From the NCBI GenBank assembly GCA_039881145.1, contig JAYKKI010000023.1, forward strand, positions 4,936,501 through 5,000,500: a stretch of DNA of 64,000 bases, read 5' to 3'. The notes under the pieces were generated by a model. The model was given only the letters and a program-made list of their open reading frames with translations. It had not been told where the DNA came from and searched no databases. A program made the position numbers and the translations under genes. Of the stretch, positions 1 to 12,696 are shown in pieces (positions within the stretch are counted from its first letter, which is position 1; each line of letters starts with the position of its first letter). The DNA comes from Druceiella hillmani. Taxonomy: Eukaryota; Arthropoda; Insecta; Lepidoptera; Hepialidae.

Positions 1-1479
1 TCCTTAAGCTTATTTTAAATATCTGTTCATATTTACTTGATATCTTAATTGTATATTTAATATAATATCTTTATTTAAAAAAAATATTCAAGTTATATTT
101 AAAACTGGAAAAATGACCTGTTATGTAATTTTGTCGAAGATCTTGTGGATAATTTTAAACTAAGAAAATAAAAAATTATACCATCTACATTATAGAGAAC
201 CAGTATCCTTGTAAAATTAAGTTAGCATAATTATAGCTTGACTTGAAAGATGGTCGCTTTAGGAATAAGAATTCCATTCAAGTCAATTAAAGCGCATTAA
301 GTATAATTGTCCTTTAATCAAAATTGTCACAGAAACTGACAGTTGGGAATTGACAAGCGTGCACGAAATGCGATCTGTTCCTTATGGAGACAAAGGTACT
401 CGTAGTTGGAGTGAAACGGTTGAGGATCCCACAATACTTAAAAGGTTAACTGACTTGATTGAAGTCTGTAACTGACATTGTCTTTTTATTTAAAACAACT
501 TGTTGTTGTGTACCTTCACTCCTTTCTGGTTTTTTCGTATTATTTTCTTATAAAATTGTAATTGTTATCAATGCATTATGAATGTCGCAATACAAGGAAA
601 AGTTATGATCTATTATACCGATCAATATGCTAGCAGTAAGCGATTTTATATTCTAGTGGTGTTCTTTAGTGCATAAGATTCTTTCTGTCAGGTTAATGAT
701 TTCAATCACTGTTTTGCTTAAATTGGATGCGCATATTGTTTTTTTTTATTTGGTTCTTAAACTTGGTCTTATGTGCATTGCGGGAATTTCCTGTTTTTCA
801 CTTTGCGCTGAAGGCTAATTGTTCGTTTTATTCGACATTGTTAAAAAGTCGTAGATATTTCATTCATGGATCGATTTTGAATTGTGGTCCCAGAGGAGTC
901 AGTCTTCAAATTTGGAAATGCGAGAGTTACGATTTCCTGAAGCTTTTTGCTTTCATTAAAAGAGCTTTCTTTCGGCATTGGTGTATAGGTAATTTCTAGA
1001 CTAAGTGCTCTCAGTCTTTATTACACGGTAACTCAAATCATTGCTAACAACTGATTCAAATTCAAAATATTACTTTCATCATTGAAATTTTAATAATCAT
1101 TTTCATAGCGCACATCTTTCAATAAATTATGCTTTACTTCAATTAATGGACGCTTTGCTAAAAGGGTGTTGATAAAAATAGAGTCAATTTTAAATCGACC
1201 ATTTTATTAAAAAGAGTTGTGTTAAGGAAAAAGAAGTATTATTATTATAATGCATAAGATAAGATATTGCTAGTAAAGTTATAAAAGTATGCATTTTATA
1301 TTGTCACTGGTTACATATGATAATTTAAACGTAAACACGTAATAGACGGATATAGAATTTAAGTTTAATGGAGTTGATAAAATATTTTCTTTCAACCTCT
1401 TATGCCATAGAAATATCTATGGCCTATAATTTACCAACATATAATTTACTCAGCTTATTGCAATTGGATAAGGTATTCT
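1..1479. other. Intronic sequence, nothing recognised
   Basis: This is AT-rich sequence with no long reading frame resembling a known protein, no tandem array and no clear transposon signature. The 90-residue open frame at 727-999 has no recognisable domain and looks like chance. The only short motif I note is a kappaB-like site at 782-791. Confidence 0.5.
782..791 (+). promoter_or_regulatory. kappaB/Dorsal-like motif GGGAATTTCC
   Basis: The ten bases GGGAATTTCC fit the Rel-family consensus GGGRNNYYCC exactly. In Drosophila, sog is a direct target of the Rel protein Dorsal through an intronic enhancer, which makes the match interesting. One isolated site in 64 kb is expected to occur by chance now and then, and I saw no cluster of companion sites around it. 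Confidence 0.15.
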
Positions 1480-1541
1480 TCAATCTCTTTTTCAATAAAT
1501 CTCAATCTCTTTTGCTTATCTCAATCTCTTTTTCAATAAAA
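1480..1541 (+). repeat. Short direct repeat (caatctctttttcaataaa)
   Basis: The string 'caatctctttttcaataaa' occurs at the start and end of this interval with a partial copy between them. It is a three-unit local duplication with no other visible function. Confidence 0.7.
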
Positions 1542-1984
1542 TATTGCTTTTTATGACACCCACGAAAGCAATTGAAATGTTCAATTTGCGAAGACGTTTG
1601 CCATTCGGCAAAATTTCTAAGAGTATGGCCACTTTATGTAGGAACTTTGGCCTCAAAGTGGACACAAAATAAATTGTACACAATAATTAAAGCTTATGGT
1701 CTAAATATTTTTCATTAATGATTTCACCAGAATTATGTATAAATCATTAAATCTGGTCAACAATGTCTTAAAACTTAACTGCCAATAAATTGTCACCAAC
1801 TACTACTCGGGCGTGAAATAAGTAGGTTAAGTAAATATAGGACACACAATCACCCAAAATGTTGAAATATATTAATTAATAGTAATATCAGATCGACCCG
1901 ATAATCTATCCCGGATAGGGCGTTTTCACATTATTCGGTACAGCAACTGTACGTCGTCAATGTTATAGGTGCCCTTGGCACCGA

Positions 1985-2300
1985 CACTACATGTACCATT
2001 TCACACTAAGCTAACTGACTTCAGTACCTAAGTCACACTAAGCTAACTGACTTCACACTAAGCTGTCTGACTTCACACTAAGCTAACTGACTTCACACTA
2101 AGCTAACTGACTTCATTTCACACTAAGTTAACTGACTTCAGTACACTAATCTAACTGACTTTCACACTTAGCTAACTGACTTCAGTACATGTACTATTTC
2201 ACACTAAGCTAATTGACTTCACTACATGTACCATTTCACACTAAGCTAACTGACTTCACTACATGTACCATTTCACACTAAGCCAACTGACTTCAGTACC
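1985..2300 (+). repeat. Minisatellite, about 11 copies of a 20-bp core
   Basis: The core 'cacactaagctaactgactt' is repeated about eleven times. Some copies abut directly and others are separated by a spacer containing 'agtacatgtac'. Copies differ by single bases (for example 'agccaactga', 'agctgtctga'), so the array is not recent. No reading frame is conserved across it. Confidence 0.9.
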
Positions 2301-3164
2301 GATGCGATAGTCTGTTGAAAATGTGTGCTCTAGAACGTTGTATTTTCCTTTTAAAAACAAAGCGCAGACACAATAGCAAAGAGAATAATCAGTAATTTCA
2401 AGTTGATATTTTGACATTTTATGTAATTTAAGTGTTAACATAAAAAAATGTTAACTTGATACTTAAGTCAATTATCCCATTTGTTAATAAATATAGATTT
2501 TTAAAAAAAAAATATTTTTTTTAAATTGTTTCTTTATAACAACTACTATAACCAATTATTTGTCAAATAACATTTAATTGTCATGGCATTTTTTCATAAA
2601 TTATTTGTTAGCCCATTGATGAATGTTAAACAATTAGTATTCGATATTTTTTAACGCCAGAATGTTGCAAGACTTCAAAGAAAATAAGTAAGTGAATAAG
2701 AAATCGTTTAAAAACTTTTATTTCATTTGAATTTTGGAGAAGTTCTACTTGAAATTAATGTTTCGAAAAAAAACTTTTCAAAAATATCTTGCATTTTGAC
2801 ATCTTACTTATTCTTGTTCACTGTGGCACTAGATTTGGCTAGATATCTATTCGCGTTTTTTTAAGTTTAATTGTAATTATGTACCTGGCACAGAAAGTGT
2901 TATAAATGTTGGTTTCAAAGTATTGGACACCAAAAGTTTGATGCGAATGTTGTTTGTCTGCACTCTTCCAGCTTTGAAAGTTTAATATGTATACATATAA
3001 ATAAAATTGGGCAGCAAGAGTCAGTTTCCGCAGCCATATTATTTAAAGTTATGTACGTTTTTATATAATAGATGCCATTTTTTTTAAATCACAGGACGTG
3101 ATATAATTACAGAAATTACATTATTTCCACTGTATTTCAAATGGGGGCATAGAAGATAATGATT

Positions 3165-3166
<2 letters not shown>

Positions 3167-3232
<66 letters not shown>
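3167..3232 (+). repeat. (TA)n microsatellite
   Basis: An uninterrupted alternating TA tract of roughly 65 bases. A second, shorter tract follows about 110 bp downstream. Confidence 0.95.
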
Positions 3233-3235
<3 letters not shown>

Positions 3236-3341
3236 TTGTCATTGTGTTATTCATTACGTACAAACTATTATAGTTGAACGTAAACCTAATAATATTTACC
3301 AGGAATTTGGGATGTACAGGTAATATTTTCGATTATATATA

Positions 3342-3382
<41 letters not shown>
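3342..3382 (+). repeat. (TA)n microsatellite
   Basis: An uninterrupted TA tract of about 40 bases, followed by degraded 'taattattatatataatt' sequence that looks like an eroded extension of the same tract. Confidence 0.95.
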
Positions 3383-3386
<4 letters not shown>

Positions 3387-4379
3387 TTATATATAATTAC
3401 ATATAATTATTATAGATTATACACATAAGGAAATCGACTCTCTCTCACATTGTTACTTTTAAAGAAAGAAGATATTAAAAGCTTTCGGAAAGAATTTTTT
3501 CAATGGTATCATCACATATACCTAAGAAAATTTTATTTCTTCTTTCCCCTTGCAAGTGTACTCCCCCTTGAAGTAAAATTGTACACAAGGAATTACAAAT
3601 TATATGTTTACTTTCCATCGTCATATTATTTTGTATAGAAGTTAAAATCCTCTTACATACGAATGGACGGACGATCGTTGAGATAACTGTAATAATAGGC
3701 ATTACCTTCCAATAAGTGACCTTCAAAAATTGTGCGTCAGCTCCGACGCGCGACTGGTGTTTACTCCTTATGTTCTGTTATCTTTGAATGTATAAAATAG
3801 GCAACACTGTATATAAATATAAATATCAATATCGTTAAATGTAAATGGAAAATTCTTTAATAAAAAGTGCTAAAATACAATTATTTTCAAGTAAAATATA
3901 AACGAAAAAGATTAAATTCATACAACAAAATTAAAAACATTTGTTAACGTCAGACTAAGAAGTTAAAATTAAGAGTCTTTTTTGTTTTGTAGGATAGAAG
4001 ACACCAAATATTCACACATAATGACATTTATTGATTACATCTTGATATAAGCGAACGATAGTAAACTATGTGTTTCACACTCTGTCATTGCGATTACGCC
4101 ATAAGAAAATACCAAATAAACATATTAATATCTCACTCTTAAAGATGCGCAGAAATGTTGCGCGGAGAAGCCACCTAACGTTTACACTTTTTTTAATGCT
4201 CTGAACTTCGTACGCTCTGAATTTCTGATTTTACCCTTCATAAAACTTCATATCGGGCACTGTATATGAACATCGATTCTAAGGAGTAAACTTCAAAAAT
4301 ATTAAATCGGGCTTAAGCTTGAATATTAGTTATCATTTCCGCCAACATTTCAGTTCTGAGTTAGAAATATGTTCGCTAA

Positions 4380-4625
4380 TATTTCAATACCGAGTACCGT
4401 CGAAGCGGCGGCGCCGCGCGCAGTGAATCACGCCACCGTGCTGCGTACCATTTTAGACGATAGTAGGTGAATTGGAAGAGCGACATAAAACAAACAACGC
4501 TTAATTCCGAAGGCAAACACAGCCGACGCCACTCCGATCGGGCAGTGAACAAATGTTTGTTGCTAACGGCGCGTCGCCATTCGTGGCCGTATCAGGCCGT
4601 CGGAAATGGGATGGGACTGTGAAAA
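4380..4625. promoter_or_regulatory. GC-richer island, candidate enhancer
   Basis: This block is clearly less AT-rich than its surroundings, with non-repetitive sequence such as 'gaagcggcggcgccgcgcgc'. It holds no open frame with recognisable protein similarity and no splice-flanked exon. Isolated GC-richer, non-repetitive blocks in large insect developmental introns are often conserved enhancers. Nothing in the sequence proves that here. Confidence 0.25.
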
Positions 4626-4796
4626 AAAATTGTTAAGTATTTGGTAAAGATTTTAAGAAACACTGTATTTAGCTTGCCTAACATATTCGGTGTCATAAAA
4701 AAGTAAATGTGGGGCATTTTGTCATAAATGTGGTGCTGTCAGTAAATGTGCTGTAGTTTGTTTCCATTTTTCCGAAATGCACATTTTTTACTTCCT

Positions 4797-5205
4797 ACTC
4801 TATCCTCTTCTTTCGATTTTCTTGAAAGACAATTTTTTACAGTCGATTCTTTTGAAATGCCTATTCTTACCCGCTTTCAACTGTTTTCGAAGGTAGTTTG
4901 TCACCTTTTTTGATTCTTTTGAAAGACCATTTCTTACCATCTTTCACTCTTTTGAAATGCCTGTTTCTTACCATCTTTCAACTCTTTCGAAAGACCAGTT
5001 CTTATAATCTTTCTACTCTTTCGACAGGTACTCTCTTACGATTCTTCTGAAATGTCAAATTTTAAATTCTTTTGATTCTCTTGAAGAACCATTTTTTACT
5101 GTTTTCACTCATTTGAAATGCCTATTTGTTACCCTTTTTAAACTCTTTTGAAAGTCAACTTCTTACTCTCGTTTGACTCTTTCGAAAGGTCATTTTTTGC
5201 TCAAT
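4797..5205 (+). repeat. Degenerate minisatellite, about 40-bp period
   Basis: Roughly ten divergent copies built around 'ctcttttgaaagacc' or 'ctcttttgaaatgcc' followed by 'ttcttaccatctttc'. Two unit types seem to alternate, with 'gaaagacca' and 'gaaatgcct' endings, which suggests an older higher-order duplication. The sequence is pyrimidine-rich on this strand. Confidence 0.85.
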
Positions 5206-5387
5206 CTGCCTATTTGAAGAGTTGAAATTAGTTTTACGTAAATCCTTAAAGAAGTAGAAGTTATATTATATATAACGATTTAAGTTAACAAGATACTGCC
5301 TTACGATCGATCCGTGCTGCATTAAGTAAATTCACAATCGTATATTGAATTGGTTAATAATCTCAATGTGAATTGTCTAATAAATAA

Positions 5388-5470
5388 TAAATAAAAACTA
5401 CTTAGTGGAGAATTATAAAAAAATTGCATTTATAATGGTTGCCTATAAAAGATTCTACCAAAATACTTGT
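5388..5470 (+). mobile_element. Interspersed repeat fragment (ccgccatctag family)
   Basis: The segment around 'agtggagaattataaaaa' followed by 'tttataatggttgcctataaaa' matches the reverse complement of 60515-60610 and the + strand of 8370-8470. It is therefore one of three visible copies of a dispersed repeat. No coding capacity is visible and no target-site duplication was identified. Confidence 0.55.
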
Positions 5471-5929
5471 TTGGCGATTAGGTTTGATTTAATATTTTAA
5501 TTATCTTTATTAATCGATTTTTAATTATTCGAATATTTTAATTTCGAATTTCGATCGAATATTTTAATTATTTTTATTAATCGATTGTAATAATATAGTA
5601 TTGTACATAAATGTATTTGTAGTAGGTTTCGTATTAATTTCCCTATTTACCCTCTATATAACTAATTGTGGGCCATTTTCCTGAACATGAAAATTTTACC
5701 ATTTGCAAACAAAAATTATTTGAGAATAACATGTAGTCTTTAAATACTATGTCACTATTTTAGTGATGAAATATGTATATATACAAGTGGAAATATTGCA
5801 AATATATTCTTGAGATTAGAAATTATTTATATAAAGAAACTTGGAACAAGATAGAATCTTCAATGTTACTAAATACTCTTTTCATAAAAAATAGTTTTTA
5901 TTCAAAAGTATACTTCAAAACGAACAATG

Positions 5930-6160
5930 TACCATGGCTTCGAGCTGCAGGGTGATCCGAGCGCCTCAGAGGTGACAGATAATGGCGTATTATGCCCATT
6001 ACGGTTGTATTTGCGCGAACTGTACTCGCGTACAGTCGCGTGCAGGAACGGGTAGCAGTCTCTGCTTCCATGTAGGGCGCTGGCGGAAGGTCGCCCGTGG
6101 CGCCGACTTCTTCAAAAAACAAGGCCAACGAAGATAACGGTGGGACCTTCGGGCGTCTGT
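5930..6160. promoter_or_regulatory. GC-richer island, candidate enhancer
   Basis: A GC-richer, non-repetitive block that includes 'gacagataatggcgtattat' and 'cgcgaactgtactcgcgtac'. An open frame on the minus strand (5898-6128) has no family I recognise and no splice context. I regard the block as possible regulatory DNA rather than coding. Confidence 0.22.
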
Positions 6161-6366
6161 GCTGTTCGTGTTTTTTTTAAATTTATTTTATTTTGTTATT
6201 AATTTTTATTTCGGATTCGACGCCTTTGTTGGGTCGGTAAATCCGCTTCGGAGGCGTGAGATGATCTTTTCCGTATCGGCTGTTTTCAAACGGCCTTTCG
6301 TGGTTCAGAAGTATCGGAAATAAATTAATTTGACAGTAAAGGATCCCAAAAGTACAAGAAAGATGT

Positions 6367-6429
6367 TTTGTGTTTACCGATAAAAAAACCTTATTACAAA
6401 ATAAGGTTTTTTTTATCGGTAAACACAAA
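6367..6429. repeat. Near-perfect hairpin, 29/30-bp arms, 4-nt loop
   Basis: The left arm (6367-6395) and right arm (6400-6429) are reverse complements apart from one extra T in the right-arm homopolymer. The loop is 'acaa'. The sequence is not related to the other hairpins in this window. The loop is too short for a normal microRNA precursor. Confidence 0.9.
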
Positions 6430-6785
6430 TATTTCTAAAACAAAGATAGAAAGTTATAGATAGAGTTTTCGAGCTATTTATGTATGTATTTATATTTTCA
6501 CAGTCATACCATTTTCTATAGAAATGGATTTAGTACTCATCACGTAAGTTATCAGTCACGGGAAAGGATATGGAAAATCCATCAAGTAGAATTTAAGATA
6601 TCAAGCATATTATTGGCATTGTCGGTTATTGTTAAATTATATTATTTTTCTTAAATATTTTTGTCTGTGTCTAGAATCAAATTTAGTATCGTTAAATGAC
6701 TATTTTTCGAAGAAATTATAATGTTTTCAGACACGATTCACTGGCATACACTTCACATATATGTACATACTAACTGGTTCTTATG

Positions 6786-6915
6786 AATTATTTATTTCAT
6801 AACTAGCAATTTTTCCTGAATTGGAAGCTAGAAAAATTTTGCTATATTATGCATTCCTAGATTTTCAAACTTTATCTCTATGTGGTGTACACCAAAATGG
6901 TTTTCAAATATCTGA
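6786..6915 (+). mobile_element. Interspersed repeat fragment, related to 8205-8300
   Basis: The stretch from 'gctatattatgcattcctag' through 'ttttcaaactttatctctat' to 'gtggtgtacacc' resembles 8250-8300, which reads 'taatatattatgtatttcta...cattttcaaactttt...ggggggcacc'. It appears to be a diverged second copy of the same element, 1.4 kb away in the same orientation. Confidence 0.45.
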
Positions 6916-7455
6916 TTGCTAACACTGATATTGTAGTCGCTAATATGTAAATTATAACAAAATTAAAAGCGCCAAATCTTCTTGCAATTTTCTGCAATCA
7001 TTAAACAGTATTATTGTATCTAAATTCGCAAGTTGGTCAAAGGTTTGAACACTATTAATTAGTCTATTTCAGATAAACTTTCGATAAGTTATTTACTTCA
7101 TAGTAAATGTTTTAAAATATTTGTTAAGTTTTGGCAAATAAGTACGAAACTTTTTCAGAAAGGAAATAGTTTCATTCAGTGAATGATTTCGCTAATTCAG
7201 TTAGAAGCCATCCATCAGTATAACATGTCGATGATAAGAAATCGTGATATACTGATGTCACTAAGTAAAGTAAAAATATTACGTGCAGGTGCGATAAATA
7301 CCTACATACAATAGATAAATACTTTAGAGTATAGCAAATAAATAAAAAATAGTGTCATATTAAGGTAGCATATTATTAGTATTTAAATTACTTTGTTTTA
7401 AATAATCCGTGTTTCGATAGTTTTAAAACCTCTATGTTAGGTGTTTGAATCAAAT

Positions 7456-7681
7456 TTCCATTTCCAATGTTAATAGAATTCTAATTTAAGTTAATAGAAT
7501 TCAAATTTCAAATTAATATAATTCAAATTTCAAGTTAATAGAATTCAAATTTCGAGTTAATAGAATTCAAATTTCAAGTTAATAGAATTCAAATTTCAAG
7601 TTAATAGAATTCTAATTTCAAGTTAATAGAATTCAAATTTCGAGTTAATAGAATTCAAATTTCCAATATTAATAGAATTCT
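7456..7681 (+). repeat. Minisatellite, 22-bp unit, about 10 copies
   Basis: The unit is close to 'aattcaaatttcaagttaat' plus 'ag'. Variant positions (caag/cgag, caaa/ctaa) are scattered among copies. An EcoRI-type 'gaattc' recurs in every copy. Confidence 0.92.
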
Positions 7682-7823
7682 TACCAATATTTTAATATGG
7701 GAACTAATATTTTAATGTTGTTACGTGAACAATTAAAAATCACTTCACCAGCCAACCTGAAAATCTACTGATGGAAAATTCGTACGACTGTGTAAGATTG
7801 TTGTATTGAATATATATTTATAT

Positions 7824-7992
7824 TTTATGCCTATTTCTTAAGATGCAGTTGGAGAAGTCAGAAAAATTTTGACTATTATACATTGCGAGTAATCTTTTAT
7901 GCCTATTTCTTAAGATGCAGGCGGAGAAGTCAAAAAAATTTTGACTATTACACATTGCGAGTAATTTTGACTTTTACATATGGCGAGTAATC
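7824..7992 (+). repeat. Tandem duplication of about 70-80 bp
   Basis: A block running from 'tatgcctatttcttaagatg' through 'tgactattatacattgcgag' to 'taatc' is present twice in succession, with a third partial copy of its end ('cttttacatatggcgagtaatc'). Confidence 0.88.
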
Positions 7993-8204
7993 ATTTATAC
8001 ACCGATACTAGTTAAAAAATTTAACTGCGTAAAATAAGAAGTTCTACTTAATCATATGTATATTCATGGGTGCAAAAACTAAAAATACATAGTTTATATT
8101 CCACAATTTGTGCGAACAAAATAATTAGTAAACATTGACTCTGTACTCATAAGAACATAAGTTCCTACCTACTAACGACTACATCTGAATTGCCTATTTT
8201 ATTA

Positions 8205-8520
8205 CTAACAAGTTTGGCCCGCTTTTCGCGGGGGAAAAAAGTGGTAATATATTATGTATTTCTACATTTTCAAACTTTTCCTTCTGGGGGGCACCAAAGA
8301 AACTCTAGAGTCCTATGATATGACGATACTGTGATTAATATTGTGTGACGATACTGTAATTAATAATATTATCAATTAAATTAAAAACATTTATTGCAAA
8401 TAAAATAAATACCGCCATCTAGATAATAATTACAAAAATACATATTTATGGTGGTTGTTTATAAAATAACCAGATGTAGCTATCAATTGGATAAGTGGTA
8501 ATAAAGTTGTGTGTTAAAAT
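8205..8520 (+). mobile_element. Interspersed repeat copy (ccgccatctag family)
   Basis: This copy begins near 'actaacaagtttggcccgct', continues through the segment shared with 6786-6915, and then contains 'aataaataccgccatctag' followed by a block shared with 5388-5470 and with the reverse complement of 60515-60610. It is the longest of the visible copies. Its start resembles the 'actagctgttgcccgcg' edge seen in many moth and butterfly repeats (family knowledge, not checked). No open frame is visible; it is probably non-autonomous. Confidence 0.5.
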
Positions 8521-11500
8521 CGATTATTTCTATTGCATATAATGACCAAGCCCTTAAGATATAAAAGTGAAAGGTTATATTAAAATCCGCTCAGTGATTT
8601 CTACGGTATGTGGGTGTAAACACCGCCTCGTTAACATTTTATCATTAAGTGTAGATGCATCCAATATAATGCTACTTAATAAACTTACTCTTGTAAAATA
8701 ATTCTCTGTTTTTGGAAATAAATGATAAAAGGTTAAGCCAGAATGATGAAAATAATTTATCCATTTATTTTGTTTGATTTCCTATCCATATCGCTATTAA
8801 ATGTATGTAATATACACAGTATAGATAAATGTTAGATTTACTTGGAAATACAGTTATTGTTTTTTTAATGTCAAGTTCGATGTGGCGATTGATTTGCGAT
8901 TCTTTATCGTTAGCGAGATAAAAGATACGTGCCTATATAATTACCTACCAAAATTAACCTACCCGACTAAGTATAATATGTCGTTTATTTGGTATTTGTT
9001 TTATCGCTTGTAACAAATATATTGTTTTACAGTGCCTTTTAAATACATAACTTCGTAAGCTGATTGCTACTAGGACGGTGTGGGTGTGTCTTTTGATAAT
9101 AGTGTCTTTCTTAAAGTTATAGCAACAGGATTGGCACTCTTGTCGGTACTAACAAATTATCGAGATTTGAAGGACAAGTACGTTACACCAAGAAAAGGTA
9201 GGAACTGTGTTTGATGCATCTCTCTTTCTTCTCTAGGGAGAAGAGCATTATCCAGTTGGGGGATGTGTTTTAATGGCCTTGTTAACATTATTATAAGGTA
9301 AAAAGGGTAGTTAATATTTTTCATAATGAATCTGCCGGTTTCAATGATAGCGGAAGTATGTTCAAAAAGTTTTATGACATCATTTCATTTTTTGAATTTC
9401 TAAAACTATAAGGACCATAAAAATGGGTGAAAATGTTTTTTTGAGTAGATAATATTATACGTGTCGCATGATTTTTAACTTAAATCGATTGTATAAAGTT
9501 CAGACAATGTTATGAAAAACAATTTTTATTTGATACACGGATTTAAGTCAAAATATGTACATACGTAGAGCGTAGAGGAAAGATACGAGATAAAAGTGGA
9601 AAAGACGAGAGGCAAACACATCAAGGAATTTTGAAGGCATATCAAAGATTTTTTGAGATAAAAATGTGTATTCACGTCATATTTCGCATGTTGCGGTATT
9701 AATGAAATTAAAATAAGAACCAAAAGAAAATGCTGAAAAGTGCTATAAAAATGGGGTAGGCAACGTTATGAAAATGTCATATTGCACTCTCGAACGTTTT
9801 CACCGAAAATATGGAATTAAGGTCGTAACACTTCATTCTATATTTAAATACTTACTTATCTTACTCTTTTAAGTATTCTAATTTACAAATAATAAATAAA
9901 AAATATTACGGTCACCCTGAAGAGTCGGTCAACTGCATTGCGGTCGTCTTTTTGATATACCAAAGATTAACAAAAGTGATATTGAATCGAGCACAGTAGC
10001 AATAATATAAAGACTAACGCCGTTGTCAACGTAAGCCAAGCATGTCTTATAATATTGGTGCGCGCAAGAGGCATATCATTTAGAACATGATTCATCGCAC
10101 GTCCAGGGGCAAAAAGAGATTTAGAACTTTTTTACGATCGTTGCATTGGACTGGTTGATCGATTTTGGTGTTTTTTATATGGTTGTAGTATTTTTTTAGT
10201 ATTTATTGGGTTATTGAACTCAAAACTCTATTAATCTAGTTTTCTTGTCTGACTGAGTAAGCTAGAAATTATAAATGAATCTTTAAAATGAAGATTTTCA
10301 GCTATATGGCCTTAGTAATTTTCGTATGTCTTTGAAAGTGTTTGTTTAAATAATTATAAATATTCTCTTCAATTATAATATGAACGTAAGTTTTTGTGAT
10401 TCTATAAGCAACGGCTATAAGCAAAGGTCAACGATATTAATATTCAGATGTTGAGGTTTGTTGTAACCAATTTGTAAAATCATTTTCTCTTTCTTTCTGT
10501 TTTAAGCACGTTAATTAGGAAAAAATGCAGATCGAATGGAAGTTAATATTTTAGTGAGGTCTTATTTTCTTGTTAAATCCATTACATATATTTAAGTTGT
10601 ACATAATTTTTAAGTTGGTTTGACCACGTCAAAGTTATTTTTGTAATTTTTACGTAGTGTCGAAATAAATCGAGAAAAAGACAAACAGATAAGCGACAAT
10701 AGGATTTTGAGATTAAGCGGGCAACATGTATTGATTTCTCTATTTCGGAAAAATCTGAAGAGAGTAAACCATATTTTTTTTGAACGCTCTTTTATAAAAA
10801 AAATACTGAAAAGTTTTATAAATTTTACGATGTTTTTCCCTAAGACCTCCTCTCCAGATTTCTGAAAATAAATAAAGGAGGTTGGTAAGCGACCGAAACA
10901 TGATTCAGGATAAAACTATTGTACTTTTATACTATTATTATTTACTACTTTATTATACTATTATTATTTAATACTTTATTATATTATTATTATACTATAT
11001 TATATACTCGCTAATTGTTTTTTCCTTGAAAATTTTATTAGCTCCATACAAAGATGTCCTATTTTATTTTTATTTGCAAATATTTAAAAAATAATAAAAG
11101 AATAACATTGAAGATAGTGGCAATCCTGTTAGATTCTAGAGAGGTTTTAAAGTAGCTCGTGACAAATGATATCGCCGTGTCAACAATCGTCGAATTATTC
11201 CATGGCAAAGACGCCCTTTCAAAATGATTTTGAAGAAACTTAGTTACGTGGTCGGTTCAGAAAAGGGTAATTTAATAAAATCAAGCCATTTGATGAATTT
11301 TATGTTCTTGGTATTGTTTTTGATCGAAAAAAAAACGGAGGAAAGCGCGCATGGAAAACACAGCTTGTGTCATTGTGTAAAACTCACTAAGAAAGATGAG
11401 GAAAGAAAATGTTAGTCACTCAATTATAAGTGCACGATTAGTTTTTCATGGCGGCCTTGTTATATAATCATTAAAAAAAAATAACAAAGTAAATCAGAAT

Positions 11501-11892
11501 CCGTAAGATTTTGCTTGCAACATCGGAATTTTCAAAATACTCGCAATGTTTTTCTCACGAAAACCACATTATTTCAGTTTTTGGTAGACTGCGTTGAAAA
11601 AAAGTTTTTTTTTAAATATAATCAATATGTCCCTGGAGTTAAAATAGGAGATAGATAATATTTGAGAATTATTGTAAATTTTTTTTGGTTTAATATTTTT
11701 AATTTCTTTAGAAAAATACACTTCTATTTCCGGTACGATATTGTAAATAGTACTCGACAGAATCTTAAGTCAATGTACCTAACAAAGTTTTGAAATTGGA
11801 AGTATATGAAATGCAAAAACGTGAATATATATCACATTAAATTCATAAATGTTTCTGTTTTATTTTGGGTAAAAATATATATAAAAAAATTA
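8521..11892. other. Intronic sequence, nothing recognised
   Basis: AT-rich sequence with no recognisable exon, transposon domain or long tandem array. A low-complexity 'tactattattatt' run lies near 10920-11000. The open frame at 9526-9723 on the minus strand is low-complexity and has no visible domain. Confidence 0.5.
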
Positions 11893-12454
11893 CTTAACTA
11901 ATATTATGAGTACGAAAGCGAGTTTGTTTGTTTCTTTGTTCTTTCAAGCTTCATCTACTCAACCAATCTCCGTACAAAATGTATCATGGAGATAAACATA
12001 GGTTAAACAATTTATCCCAAAATTAAAACTTACTTCGTTAATTAAAAAAATATTCTGTTAAGGATAAGAGGGGTGAACATAAGTAAGAGCGTGAAAATAA
12101 GTTATAGCATCCATATGAAAAAGAGCGTGAATATAAGTATGAGCGTGAACATAAGTAAGAGCGTGAATATAAGTAAGAGCGTGAACATAAGTAAGAGCGT
12201 GAATATAAGTAAGAGCGTGAATATAAGTAAGAGCTTAAACATACGTACGTTACACATCACAGCAACATGTCAGTCTATTGTTATCTACTGCTGGGCGCAG
12301 ATTTCTTTCTTTCACGTCATACCTTCGATTCCGTGTCTCTTAAAATATTTAGCTATTTCCAATGCTCAAGTGTACAATTTTAGTTATTAGAAACTTTTTC
12401 TCCCACCACCTGTCTTACTTTTCCACGCGAATGAAGCCGCGGGTCAAAGCTAGT
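11893..12454 (+). mobile_element. Degenerate interspersed repeat with 'gccgcgggtcaaagctagt' end
   Basis: The left edge 'actaatattatgagtacgaa' followed by 'agcgagtttgtttgtttctt', and the right edge 'cgaatgaagccgcgggtcaa' plus 'agctagt', match the two ends of a very common arthropod repeat. That repeat is widespread in moths and butterflies and is usually read as 'actaatattataaatgcgaa...' through '...gacgaagtcgcgggc'. I recognise the pattern but cannot assign the class (SINE, RTE-tail or Helitron-like). The middle has been invaded by an 18-bp minisatellite. Confidence 0.6.
12073..12246 (+). repeat. Minisatellite, 18-bp unit, about 9 copies
   Basis: The unit 'agcgtgaayataagtaag' is repeated about nine times. 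Because 18 is a multiple of three, the array keeps an open frame encoding repeated SVNISK. That frame is a by-product of the period and has no supporting start, domain or splice context. The array lies inside the interspersed repeat at 11893-12454. Confidence 0.92.
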
Positions 12455-12696
12455 ATGTGTATAAAAATTAAAACAGACAGGCTACTTTTGTTAAAGTGTT
12501 TGTTATATGCTAAGCGCAGTGAACAAATATCGAAACAATTTCTTTTTAATTTGGAGTTTTTTTAATTTTTGCGTTTTTTATTTTTTGGTAAACTTGTCTG
12601 TCAGTTTGGCGAAGCGTCCCTTAAAGACAACTAATCAGACTTTTAAAGAATGTCATTATTATGTAGCTTAGTCTTTTGGCTAATACATGAAGTACT

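Noticed and set aside
5898..6128. 76-residue minus-strand open frame in a GC-richer block
   Set aside because: No family recognised. GC-richer DNA loses stop codons by chance, so a regulatory block is as likely.
12073..12390. 105-residue open frame with repeated SVNISK
   Set aside because: It is the translation of an 18-bp minisatellite, whose period keeps the frame open, and it has no other protein features.
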